Assembly (NCBI RefSeq): GCF_900110835.1 | Contig: NZ_FOJG01000001.1 | Coordinates: 3,379,499-3,443,498 of the forward strand | Length of the DNA: 64,000 bases | Source of the DNA: Chitinophaga arvensicola | Lineage (GTDB): Bacteria > Bacteroidota > Bacteroidia > Chitinophagales > Chitinophagaceae | Reading direction: 5' to 3' | Shown: positions 25,479-32,458 of the stretch, piece by piece | Layout: every line of letters begins with the position of its first letter | Position numbering within the stretch: the stretch's first letter is position 1 | Notes under the pieces: generated by a model | Seen by the model: only the letters and a program-made list of their open reading frames with translations | Databases searched by the model: none | Told to the model about the DNA's origin: nothing | Program-made: the position numbers and the translations under genes

Positions 25479-25856
25479 ATGTATAAGTTAATTTATTGTA
25501 TGTTCAATTTTTTTAGAAAAAGCAGCAGAGAGAAAAAATACCTTAAGAATTGGGAGATTGATATAGGTACAGAATTTGACGTTATTTATAATTCTGATTC
25601 TATTCAATATGTAAACGAGGATGCAAGAATCGCGATTTATTTTTCTGTTCTTAACGTCAGTGGTAACCTGCTTACTGCAAGTGAAGCATTCTCAAATGAG
25701 CCTCAAATAATCCAAGACGCCGGCAAGTGGCAGTTGAAGGGTGCAAAAAAATCTGTCAACCAGATTCTTATTTGTGTTATTTCATTTGAGGACCAAAATG
25801 ATGCTCCATGGGCAAGAGCGTTTTTTGCATCCATTAAACAAAAAAATAAGAGCTAG
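25479..25856 (+). CDS. Small hypothetical protein, 125 residues
   Basis: No family was recognised. The start may be the ATG at 25479 or the one at 25500 (M-F-N-F-F-R-K). The protein appears soluble, with an amphipathic beta-rich core (F-D-V-I-Y-N-S-D-S-I, A-R-I-A-I-Y-F-S-V-L-N-V) and W-Q-L-K-G-A-K. It could be an immunity-type or accessory protein, but nothing shows this. It lies between the two copies of the direct repeat, followed by a strong terminator. Confidence 0.6.
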   Translation: MYKLIYCMFNFFRKSSREKKYLKNWEIDIGTEFDVIYNSDSIQYVNEDARIAIYFSVLNVSGNLLTASEAFSNEPQIIQDAGKWQLKGAKKSVNQILICVISFEDQNDAPWARAFFASIKQKNKS

Positions 25857-25942
25857 GCGCCGCGCAATCCTGGTTATTCGATATGTTAAGTTATATCTAA
25901 CTGAGTAATCAATGTACTAATTTCAGTCAAATCTTCGATTAA

Positions 25943-25955
25943 GAGGTTCGAATTT
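25943..25955 (+). repeat. 13-bp direct repeat, copy 2, with tRNA 3'-end-like tail
   Basis: The second copy of GAGGTTCGAATTT continues into GGTCCAGTCATCCCGACT. The combination TTCGAAT and CAGTCATCCCGAC resembles the T-arm and acceptor end of a Bacteroidota tRNA, but the spacing is wrong and no cloverleaf precedes it. It might be a decayed attachment site. Confidence 0.4.
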
Positions 25956-25975
25956 GGTCCAGTCATCCCGACTTT

Positions 25976-26014
25976 ACAGGACAAATGAGATGCATTCCCG
26001 TTTGTCCTGTTTTT
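25976..26014 (+). terminator. Rho-independent terminator
   Basis: Perfect 10-bp arms (ACAGGACAAA at 25976-25985, TTTGTCCTGT at 26001-26010) with a 15-base loop are followed by a T-run. It probably ends the transcript of the gene at 25479-25856, or of the tRNA-like remnant just before it. Confidence 0.8.
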
Positions 26015-26198
26015 ATTTTGGCTAAAACCCTTGTCCGGTGAGTATATGAGGGTCACCGTTTCATTAATACGCTTTGAGTCACATTACCTCGCCCCCGAAA
26101 TATCTTAAATCAGTTCAAATTATAAACGTTATTGCTTAACAACAGAATAACTTTTTTCTAAGACTTAAGGTTTTAAATTGAAGTCAAACTAACCACAT
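26015..26198. other. Leader of the GRDP-like pair, no gene seen
   Basis: About 180 AT-rich bases between the terminator and the next start codon. No coding frame or operator was recognised. Confidence 0.35.
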
Positions 26199-26564
26199 AT
26201 GATCTTATCTGTTCAGAGTTACAAGAATCATGAGCTAGTACTGTATCATGCAGGAAAGCATAATATGCCTCTGCACCAAAGTGAGGTAATATTTGAAGAA
26301 CTGAAACTTTTCTTAGTCGATTGCCTGACAATTGATAAGAATGTACCCAATGAAGAAATTGATGCTTTTTGGCATAGTTTTATACTTCATACATATGACT
26401 ATCAGGCTTTTTGTCACAACTATTTAGGAAGATTTATTCATCACTATCCTCATTTTGATAAAGCTGGTACAGCAGAGATGCTATCAGAATCATTCGAATG
26501 TCGTTGCGATAGTGGCTCAAAGAACACCCCAACCGCTTATTCGAATGAACCATTCTTATTTTAA
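26199..26564 (+). CDS. GRDP-like (glycine-rich domain-containing protein type) small protein
   Basis: In this 121-residue protein, residues about 53-84 contain I-D-A-F-W-H-S-F-I-L-H-T, then Y-D-Y-Q-A-F-C, G-R-F-I-H-H and a P. This is the conserved core of the GRDP family (DxxWHxHxxxTxxYxxFC...FGxxIHHxP), whose bacterial members are uncharacterised. Four His and the Cys could bind metal. The Cys-containing tail (E-C-R-C-D) is extra. It overlaps the next gene by 20 bp, so translation is probably coupled. Function unknown. Confidence 0.7.
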   Translation: MILSVQSYKNHELVLYHAGKHNMPLHQSEVIFEELKLFLVDCLTIDKNVPNEEIDAFWHSFILHTYDYQAFCHNYLGRFIHHYPHFDKAGTAEMLSESFECRCDSGSKNTPTAYSNEPFLF

Positions 26565-27270
26565 GGATCTTGTTATTTACATAATACCCGGTATTCTACT
26601 TAATGTGATTGTTCTGGCTATTCTATTTGATAAGAACGCTATCCAGGTCATTACGAATATCGAACTTATTAAGTCAAATGCATTCATCTTTTCATTTCTG
26701 ATCTTTTCGGCCCTTTCCGGTTTTATTCAGTCCCAGTTTCAAATAACTATTATAAACAAATTGATTTATAAGAAACAGGATATGCGCTTGATTGTTAATC
26801 TCCAGTTTCCAACTGTGATAAAGGAGAATCTGGCGCGGCGGATTAAAGAAGAATTTAAGCTGGAAGGGGTTGCAGAAGATATTATTATGAAAGATAAGGA
26901 ATACTTCTATCAATGTTTAACGATAGTGCTTATGACCGAGTATAAAAGAATGGGGCAGATTATTGATCGCGCTATATCTGTTTCTCAGTTTGGTTCTGCC
27001 ATTATATTTCCGACCATTCTTTGTGTCTACTATATATTTTCAAAGATAGAAATGAATGTTTATATAAAATGGTGCATATTCCTGGTTATTGCTGTACTGA
27101 TAGTCAGGATCTGTTATTTTACGGTTCGACGTTTTAGAGAAACCTGGATTGAGGAAGTATATAAGGTTTTTTTATTCCGTCCTATTCCTCCATCTGCCGC
27201 GCTTTTTCCCGCTCCCGGTCAAAGTACCTCCGAGACTGAGGATGCCGGCCCTGACTCAGATATGCTGTAG
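26545..27270 (+). CDS. Membrane protein coupled to the GRDP-like gene
   Basis: The start ATG at 26545 lies inside the end of the preceding gene; the frame is open for 30 more codons upstream but that would be a longer overlap. The 241-residue product has about four membrane helices: near 9-27, 48-63, and two adjacent ones in the C-terminal half (S-A-I-I-F-P-T-I-L-C-V-Y-Y-I-F and I-F-L-V-I-A-V-L-I-V). A large cytoplasmic helical region lies between pairs, and a Pro/Ser-rich acidic tail ends it. No family recognised. The topology suits a sensor or effector anchor. Confidence 0.65.
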   Translation: MNHSYFKDLVIYIIPGILLNVIVLAILFDKNAIQVITNIELIKSNAFIFSFLIFSALSGFIQSQFQITIINKLIYKKQDMRLIVNLQFPTVIKENLARRIKEEFKLEGVAEDIIMKDKEYFYQCLTIVLMTEYKRMGQIIDRAISVSQFGSAIIFPTILCVYYIFSKIEMNVYIKWCIFLVIAVLIVRICYFTVRRFRETWIEEVYKVFLFRPIPPSAALFPAPGQSTSETEDAGPDSDML

Positions 27271-27299
27271 ATTAGCTAAAAGAGGCCGGAAGCCCGGTA

Positions 27300-27454
27300 T
27301 TAACGTGCGCGCTTACTGCGCGCTTCCATTATTTTTTGCAATCGACTTTCACGCGCAACAAGATCGATCATCTTTTCCTCATACTAAGTTGACCGGATTT
27401 GATATCCGGATGCTTCCTCCTCAAAGAGAGATCAGCAATGGCATCAGGAATCAT
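27300..27454 (-). pseudogene. Frameshifted 3' gene fragment
   Basis: Two minus-strand reading pieces abut through an ATGA overlap. The first (27368-27454) includes A-D-L-S-L-R-R-K-H-P-D and Q-L-S-M-R-K-R. The second (27300-27371) continues M-I-D-L-V-A-R-E-S-R-L and ends S-K-R-A-R. Together they read like one continuous Arg-rich C-terminus broken by a frameshift. No longer frame exists upstream. The GC-rich hairpin at 27307-27323 is part of this coding-like stretch. The parent gene is unknown. Confidence 0.4.
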
Positions 27455-27594
27455 GACATAGAGTTATACCGCGATAAAATAGCGTAGTGTATTTTTGATA
27501 AATAATTATAACGAGGAAAAATATTATTCTTTAACAAGGCAGCATTACTATTGTCTTGTTTGTTTAAAAGCCATCCCTTAGCAGTGTCAATTAA

Positions 27595-28050
27595 TCACTG
27601 TCTATTCACTGGCCAGTCCTGCTGCATTTCCGAAATATAACTATATGCACTCTTTTCGCCCAGTGTATCTTTTCCAATTAATCTCTTCCGGTGAACCAAG
27701 CCCCAGGCCAGGAGCTCGAATACAGCTTTATCAAGTGTTCTGCCGTAATCTGTTAATGCATATTCCACGGTAACGGGACGCGTATTCAATACTGTTCGTG
27801 TCAACAACTGATTGGATGCCATTTCCCGTAACTCTTTTGTCAGCGTTTTGGCTGATATACCATGTACATGCCTGACAATATCCAGGAAACAAAGACTACC
27901 ATGCTGCATTAGCGCACATAAAACCGGGATTTTCCATTTGCCCGACAGCATTGATACTGCATCCATAATGGCGAGTCGGTTATAGGAGCATTCTGCTATT
28001 TGTTCAATACCGTCTTTCTTCTTCATACAGTCCTGTTTACGTGCCGGCAA
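27595..28050 (-). CDS. HxlR-family transcriptional regulator
   Basis: This 151-residue winged-helix regulator has S-G-K-W-K-I-P-V-L-C-A-L as the first helix region and I-S-A-K-T-L-T-K-E-L-R-E-M as the recognition helix. The wing region contains V-T-V-E-Y-A-L-T-D-Y-G. An N-terminal Cys (E-C-S-Y-N-R) is in the position used by thiol/quinone-sensing HxlR members such as YodB. It is divergent from a quinone-oxidoreductase gene, the classic arrangement for electrophile-responsive control. Confidence 0.94.
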   Translation of the reverse strand: MPARKQDCMKKKDGIEQIAECSYNRLAIMDAVSMLSGKWKIPVLCALMQHGSLCFLDIVRHVHGISAKTLTKELREMASNQLLTRTVLNTRPVTVEYALTDYGRTLDKAVFELLAWGLVHRKRLIGKDTLGEKSAYSYISEMQQDWPVNRQ

Positions 28051-28086
28051 GTTACTTATTATTTTTATCGGTTACCATGGGGTAAT

Positions 28087-28106
28087 CAGTTGCCTGAAGG
28101 TAACTG
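28087..28106. promoter_or_regulatory. Candidate operator in the HxlR/oxidoreductase gap
   Basis: Inverted arms CAGTTGCC (28087-28094) and GGTAACTG (28099-28106), with one mismatch and a 4-base centre, lie between the divergent genes. Position and symmetry suit an HxlR dimer site; not proven. Confidence 0.45.
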
Positions 28107-28131
28107 ATGCCTCTTGTAGTGCTACCCGGAA

Positions 28132-28139
28132 TACCTTTG
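28132..28139 (+). promoter_or_regulatory. -7 element for the quinone-oxidoreductase gene
   Basis: TACCTTTG matches TAnnTTTG exactly, 22 bases before the start codon. The candidate operator lies 25 bp upstream, where a repressor or activator could act on it. No TTG was seen at the right -33 distance. Confidence 0.5.
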
Positions 28140-28161
28140 ATCTTTATTAAAACCGAATAGT

Positions 28162-29085
28162 ATGTCAGTTAAAGTAGTAAGTATTAAAGCCTTTGGAAGC
28201 CCGGATGAACTTTGTGTTACAACAGTTGAGCCGCCAGAGCCAGGTGCAGAACAAGTGCTTATAGCGGTAGAAGCCTGTGGCGTTGGATTAGTAGATGTAC
28301 TTTTTAGAAAGGGATTATTCCCTGGCCTTTCTCCTGTGGGGTTTGTGCCAGGTGTGGAGGTGGCAGGAAGGGTTGTAGCCGGAGCCGGGGAATGGATAGG
28401 GAAACGGGTATTTGCCAAAGTAGAAAGCGGAGGTTATGCAGAGCAGCTTATTGCCAACGTTACCAGTATCACCGAAATACCTGCTGCGTTATCTTCAGAG
28501 GCTGCCGTTGCATTGGGAATTAACGCATTAGTGGCACATTTCTCGTTATTGCACGGGCACTGCGGAAATGAGAAAGAAGTATTGGTGAGAGGAGCGGGCG
28601 GCGGAATAGGTACTATCACCGCACAACTGGCAAAGATCAGCGGTGCGAAGGTAACTGCATCCACCAGCTCTCCTGAAAAGCGCTCCATGCTATCCGCATT
28701 GGGTGTGCTGCAATTTGATGACGGGGCACGGGAATATGATCTTATCATTGATCCTGTTGCAGGAAATGAGCTGTCCTCTTTCTTTACCAGGCTGAAAGCC
28801 AACGGCCGTTATGTAGTCAATGGTGTTGCCGGCGGCTTTCCGCTACCCGATTTTGCGATGCCATTGGTATCATCGTTCCGGAAATCACTGGCCATTTCAT
28901 TTCTTAGTCTTAATTCCATTACTGATAGCCAGCTAACAACTGCCCTGACTGATATATTTATGTTGGCAGTAGAAGGAAGGATTACTTCCGTAATTGACAG
29001 TGTTTATCCGCTGGCGGAAGCTGCAAGAGCACATGAAAGACTGGAATCGGGTAAAGTGTTTGGAAAAGTAGTACTCAAAGTTTAA
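28162..29085 (+). CDS. Medium-chain dehydrogenase/quinone-oxidoreductase-like protein
   Basis: In this 307-residue protein the N-terminal GroES-like domain contains V-E-A-C-G-V-G-L-V-D-V-L-F-R-K-G and P-G-V-E-V-A-G-R-V. The Rossmann domain has V-R-G-A-G-G-G-I-G-T-I-T-A-Q-L-A, the NADPH-binding motif. No catalytic zinc Cys/His set is present, as expected of quinone-reductase-type (QOR) members. It probably reduces quinones or other electrophiles under control of the divergent HxlR regulator. Confidence 0.93.
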   Translation: MSVKVVSIKAFGSPDELCVTTVEPPEPGAEQVLIAVEACGVGLVDVLFRKGLFPGLSPVGFVPGVEVAGRVVAGAGEWIGKRVFAKVESGGYAEQLIANVTSITEIPAALSSEAAVALGINALVAHFSLLHGHCGNEKEVLVRGAGGGIGTITAQLAKISGAKVTASTSSPEKRSMLSALGVLQFDDGAREYDLIIDPVAGNELSSFFTRLKANGRYVVNGVAGGFPLPDFAMPLVSSFRKSLAISFLSLNSITDSQLTTALTDIFMLAVEGRITSVIDSVYPLAEAARAHERLESGKVFGKVVLKV

Positions 29086-29464
29086 GGTGGCAGGATATTG
29101 TAAGCATGTAGCCGCGAAATAGGAAAGCCTGTAAATTCATTGATCTACGGGCTTTCTTCCAATAGATAATTCATGCTGATGTTCTTGACCTGATTGAACA
29201 TCCGGTTCTGCTCAGCATCCTCCGCTGTCCCGGATAAAGATAATTTACATTTACAAAAACGAGCGCTGTATGTTTTATAATCTTTACAGACATCAGCTAC
29301 AGGTAATCAGCATATCAATTATTTAATTATTTTGCACCCGTATTGCCTATGCTACTGTAACAGAAACATCTCTTTTGCCTGGAATTTTCCGTACACTCTG
29401 AAAAAAAGGGTATCGCTGACCTGGTATCTATGGCCTGTCGTTATCAATTTAAAATGTCGTTTCA
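29086..29464. other. Intergenic stretch with one hairpin
   Basis: About 380 bases with no coding region recognised. The only clear structure is the hairpin at 29123-29156, listed separately. Confidence 0.4.
29123..29156 (+). terminator. Hairpin after the quinone-oxidoreductase gene
   Basis: Arms GAAAGCCTGTA (29123-29133) and TACGGGCTTTC (29146-29156) pair over 11 bp with one wobble. Only TT follows, so it is a possible rather than a strong terminator. Confidence 0.5.
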
Positions 29465-29977
29465 ATGTCGCTGAAAAGTTTATTACCCTATGAGCAGTAT
29501 AGCTTTGTAACAAAGTTGAGTAAAACAGAAATAACCAGGCGCTTGTCGGAGAACACGGCACCCCGTCCCGGCGTATTTTCATTTGACACACAGGATACGA
29601 TGTTTGTCGGCGATGTTTCGGAAGATACGTTTGAACTGACAAGAGTTACTCCAAAAAAGAACAATATGCTGCCTCGTGTAAAAGGCGCAATAACACCATT
29701 CCTCGGAAAAACGGAAGTGGCGTTCACCCTAACATTTACAAAGCCGGCGATAATATTTTTTGGTTGCTGGATGGCATTACTCACTTTTATCTGCTTCCGG
29801 CTACTGTTTAATCTTCCTTACTTTCCGGGGGCTGGATTGTTTTCGATGTTTCCTGCCTGGTGGCCATTTTTTATGTGGATAGGAGCGATTATCTTCATTG
29901 TACTGGGATTCAGATTTGAAAGTAAAAGGGTAAAAGGGTTATTAATGAACTTATTGGAAGGAGAGGTAAATGCGTAA
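29465..29977 (+). CDS. Membrane protein of unknown function, 170 residues
   Basis: The N-terminal ~90 residues are soluble, including P-Y-E-Q-Y-S-F-V-T-K-L-S. Two membrane helices follow, at about 98-117 (A-I-I-F-F-G-C-W-M-A-L-L-T-F-I-C-F) and about 135-155 (F-F-M-W-I-G-A-I-I-F-I-V-L). A short cytoplasmic tail ends L-L-E-G-E-V. No family was recognised. It stands alone, with intergenic spaces on both sides. Confidence 0.6.
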   Translation: MSLKSLLPYEQYSFVTKLSKTEITRRLSENTAPRPGVFSFDTQDTMFVGDVSEDTFELTRVTPKKNNMLPRVKGAITPFLGKTEVAFTLTFTKPAIIFFGCWMALLTFICFRLLFNLPYFPGAGLFSMFPAWWPFFMWIGAIIFIVLGFRFESKRVKGLLMNLLEGEVNA

Positions 29978-30041
29978 ATAAATCATTTACATTTGCTGCT
30001 TCGCATGCCATCTGAAAATAGCGGGTTAACCCCGGTTTTAT

Positions 30042-31022
30042 ATGAAACAACTATTCATTTTTCTGTACTTCATTATTGCAACAGCAGCCTACGGACAAGG
30101 ACAATCCGCCGCGCAGTACCGGTCCGATTTCAACCTGAAAGGCAAGCCACGCGTTGTTATTCAAACGCCCTATACGGTAGTCATGAATGCAGGAAAACCT
30201 CAGAAGGGCCAGCGGGGCGGCGATGCAGATGCCATTGATAATGCACAACTGAGTTTTAGTGAGCAGGGGATTTTATTGACCAAAGTCTCTTTCGATGAAA
30301 AAGGAAAGGCCGAAGAAAAAACAGTATATGAGATAGGCCCGGAAGGAAAGCTCACATCAAAGAAAACATATAACTACGATCCACGGTTTGCAGAGGTCCG
30401 TCGGCTGTCAGTATGGTCATACAACAAAGATGGTGTTCCAATACGAGCAGACGCCTATCGTTTTGTGGCCGGCACTACAGAAAAAGAGACAAATAACTAC
30501 AAACAATCAGCGCTGTTCACCGGGGCTATTGAATATACCTGCAACGACAGCGGAAAAGTGACGATAGAAAAATACCTTTTACCCGATGGTGTAAATACAG
30601 AGACGACACGTTACAGCTATAATACAAGAGGGCTAATGATTGCAAAGCAATCCTTTGATGAGAAAGGAGCACTGCTGCTGACTGAAAATTTTGAATACGA
30701 CAGTAAAGACAGACCCATAGAAGCGGTAACGATTGAAGGAACGAACGGAGTGCCGGTGAAGAACACCTACACCTATGATGGAAATACCCGTGAAACGGCC
30801 GCATTTAATAAGAACGGAATTGTTTACCGTGTAAGGACTGAAAAATTTGATAGTAATCAACAGCTCACGGAGAATGTGCTGCGAAACAGGCCCGCCAACA
30901 GTGTTGAAGAAACATTCCGCTATGAATACCTATATGACGCCAAAGGCAACTGGACCCGTAAAACAGCTTACCACGACGGTAAACCTTTCCTCATTGTAGA
31001 ACGTACCATCACTTACTTTTAA
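30042..31022 (+). CDS. Secreted protein with YD/RHS-like beta repeats
   Basis: The signal peptide ends at about residue 19 (A-A-Y-G-Q). From about residue 90 the protein consists of short repeating strands with turns of the type Y-N-K-D-G-V-P, Y-N-T-R-G-L-M, Y-D-S-K-D-R-P and Y-D-A-K-G-N-W, spaced about 20-30 residues apart. This is the YD-repeat pattern of RHS proteins and of secreted Bacteroidota beta proteins. No toxin tip or catalytic domain is present. It is probably a surface or periplasmic scaffold protein. Confidence 0.72.
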   Translation: MKQLFIFLYFIIATAAYGQGQSAAQYRSDFNLKGKPRVVIQTPYTVVMNAGKPQKGQRGGDADAIDNAQLSFSEQGILLTKVSFDEKGKAEEKTVYEIGPEGKLTSKKTYNYDPRFAEVRRLSVWSYNKDGVPIRADAYRFVAGTTEKETNNYKQSALFTGAIEYTCNDSGKVTIEKYLLPDGVNTETTRYSYNTRGLMIAKQSFDEKGALLLTENFEYDSKDRPIEAVTIEGTNGVPVKNTYTYDGNTRETAAFNKNGIVYRVRTEKFDSNQQLTENVLRNRPANSVEETFRYEYLYDAKGNWTRKTAYHDGKPFLIVERTITYF

Positions 31023-31098
31023 AGACAGGCGCTCCGAAAAAAGCGCAAAACCTAAATTATTATCCCGTTTATTATAATCGCGTTGCCTTTTTAATCCC

Positions 31099-31106
31099 TA
31101 TTTTTG
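31099..31106 (+). promoter_or_regulatory. -7 element for the YHS/SCO operon
   Basis: TATTTTTG matches TAnnTTTG, 24 bases upstream of the first start codon of the operon. A TTG lies at 31083-31085 but only 13 bases away, too close for a standard -33 box. Confidence 0.45.
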
Positions 31107-31130
31107 CGGATCATCAAAGACAATCAGCGG

Positions 31131-31421
31131 ATGAAGTATATTATTGGATTATTTGTTATGGCCGCAATGGCGGCAGCCTGCAACGGAAACGGATCAAAGT
31201 CTCCCGCTACGAAAGATTCCGTGATGGCCATGGAGCCCGAGGAAAAGCAGTATGATACTTCCCTGGTGGCCAACAGACGGGATCCTGTCTGCAGAATGCC
31301 CATCAAAGCCGGCATTTACGATACCGCCCACTATAATGGCGCCGTACTGGGCTTCTGCTCCAGCGCCTGTAAAGACAGCTTCCTGGTTAATCCCGGAGCA
31401 TATACACTGGTATTAAAATGA
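31131..31421 (+). CDS. YHS-domain lipoprotein
   Basis: The ATG at 31131 gives 96 residues; the frame is open for nine codons upstream but without an ATG. A lipoprotein signal ends A-A-A-C with Cys17. The YHS domain follows at about 50-90: D-P-V-C-R-M (Cys54), H-Y-N-G and F-C-S-S-A-C-K-D-S-F (Cys76, Cys80). The Cys residues and the D-P-V-C-x-M start fit metal-binding YHS proteins associated with copper and other metals. Its stop overlaps the SCO gene start by 4 bp, so they are cotranslated. Confidence 0.88.
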   Translation: MKYIIGLFVMAAMAAACNGNGSKSPATKDSVMAMEPEEKQYDTSLVANRRDPVCRMPIKAGIYDTAHYNGAVLGFCSSACKDSFLVNPGAYTLVLK

Positions 31422-32044
31422 AGTGGAAGATAATCATAGCGCTGGGGTTGTTCAGTGCTTGTCAGCAGGCGCCCCGGCACCTCCCGCTACTGGGTGAACC
31501 CATTGTGAGGGAGCGGCAGGAACAGGGCAAAACGGTGTACGATAGCATCTACCCGGTGATTCCTCCTTTTTCTTTCCTGGATCAGGACAGCAGTATCGTC
31601 AATGAAAAGACATTCGCCGGGAAAATATATGTGGCAGATTTTATATTTTTGTCCTGCCCGGCTATCTGTCCGAAGATGACAGCGGAGATGAAGAAAGTAT
31701 ACCAGGCTTTTGGGAAAGAGGATCGCGTGATGCTACTGTCGCATACTATCGACCCGGAACATGATACCATCCCCCGGTTAAAAGCATATACCACCAGCAT
31801 GGAACTGGATAGCCGGAAATGGCGCTTTGTCACGGGCAACCAGGATAGCATCTATCATATGGCGGAGAAAGCTTATTTTTCCGGCGCTTATAAAGACAGC
31901 ACCGCTCCGGGAGGATATGCGCACAGCGGAGGATTGCTGCTGATAGACCAGCAACGTCATATCCGGGGTGTATACAACGGTACTTCACCCGATGAAACAA
32001 AAAGATTAATCAGCGATATTCATATATTGTTAAAAGAAAATTGA
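31418..32044 (+). CDS. SCO1/SenC-family copper-binding lipoprotein
   Basis: In this 208-residue protein a short leader ends S-A-C with probable lipidated Cys15. The thioredoxin-like core has the copper motif C-P-A-I-C-P at 80-85 (C-x3-C) and a late conserved His in G-Y-A-H-S-G-G. It also contains L-L-S-H-T-I-D-P-E-H-D-T, as SCO proteins do. SCO proteins deliver copper to the CuA site of cytochrome c oxidase or act in copper and redox homeostasis. It is between the YHS lipoprotein and the Cys-rich protein in one operon. Confidence 0.95.
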   Translation: MKWKIIIALGLFSACQQAPRHLPLLGEPIVRERQEQGKTVYDSIYPVIPPFSFLDQDSSIVNEKTFAGKIYVADFIFLSCPAICPKMTAEMKKVYQAFGKEDRVMLLSHTIDPEHDTIPRLKAYTTSMELDSRKWRFVTGNQDSIYHMAEKAYFSGAYKDSTAPGGYAHSGGLLLIDQQRHIRGVYNGTSPDETKRLISDIHILLKEN

Positions 32045-32415
32045 AACGGATTATCTCCATATGGCTGCTAGGTATCATGCTCTTACAGGGCACGGGTAAC
32101 TGCTGGATAGTGGGGGCATTCTACCTCAACAGGGATTATATCGCTTCCCAACTCTGTATCAACCGGTTCGACCTGATCCCCGTTTGTAAGGGATCCTGCT
32201 TTCTGGACCGGAAAATAAATGAAAACGAAAAAAGACAGGAAAAAACACCAGATATTAAATTAAAAGAGATTACCCTGTTTTGTATGGCGTATGAATATAC
32301 GCCGGCAGCACAGGTATCCACTGGAAACCATATTGCCTTCTGCGATTATCAATCGCCTTACTCCCCCCGTCAATGGTGCGGACAACTCTTCCGGCCGCCT
32401 TCTGCTACCGCATAA
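32041..32415 (+). CDS. Cys-rich secreted protein in the SCO operon, TTG start
   Basis: In this 124-residue protein the start is a TTG that overlaps the SCO stop codon (T-TGA); the next in-frame Met is 12 codons on, after most of the signal peptide, so TTG is preferred. A hydrophobic leader (I-W-L-L-G-I-M-L-L-Q-G-T) is followed by several Cys, including V-C-K-G-S-C-F-L. It ends with D-Y-Q-S-P-Y-S-P. Similar short Cys proteins occur beside SCO-type genes in other Bacteroidota (from memory). It may bind copper, but this is not shown. Confidence 0.68.
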   Translation: MKRIISIWLLGIMLLQGTGNCWIVGAFYLNRDYIASQLCINRFDLIPVCKGSCFLDRKINENEKRQEKTPDIKLKEITLFCMAYEYTPAAQVSTGNHIAFCDYQSPYSPRQWCGQLFRPPSATA

Positions 32416-32458
32416 ATACTCCTTATTGCGTTAAACATTTTTAAGCTACTATTTAAGT

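Noticed and set aside
25898..25973. Complete tRNA ending in CAGTCATCCCGACT
   Set aside because: No 5' acceptor strand complementary to TCCCGAC lies at the right distance, and the T-arm spacing is wrong.
27307..27323. GCGCGC hairpin as terminator of the membrane protein gene
   Set aside because: It falls inside the coding-like fragment on the other strand (codons for R-S-K-R-A-R), and the following T-run is interrupted; a terminator role cannot be claimed.
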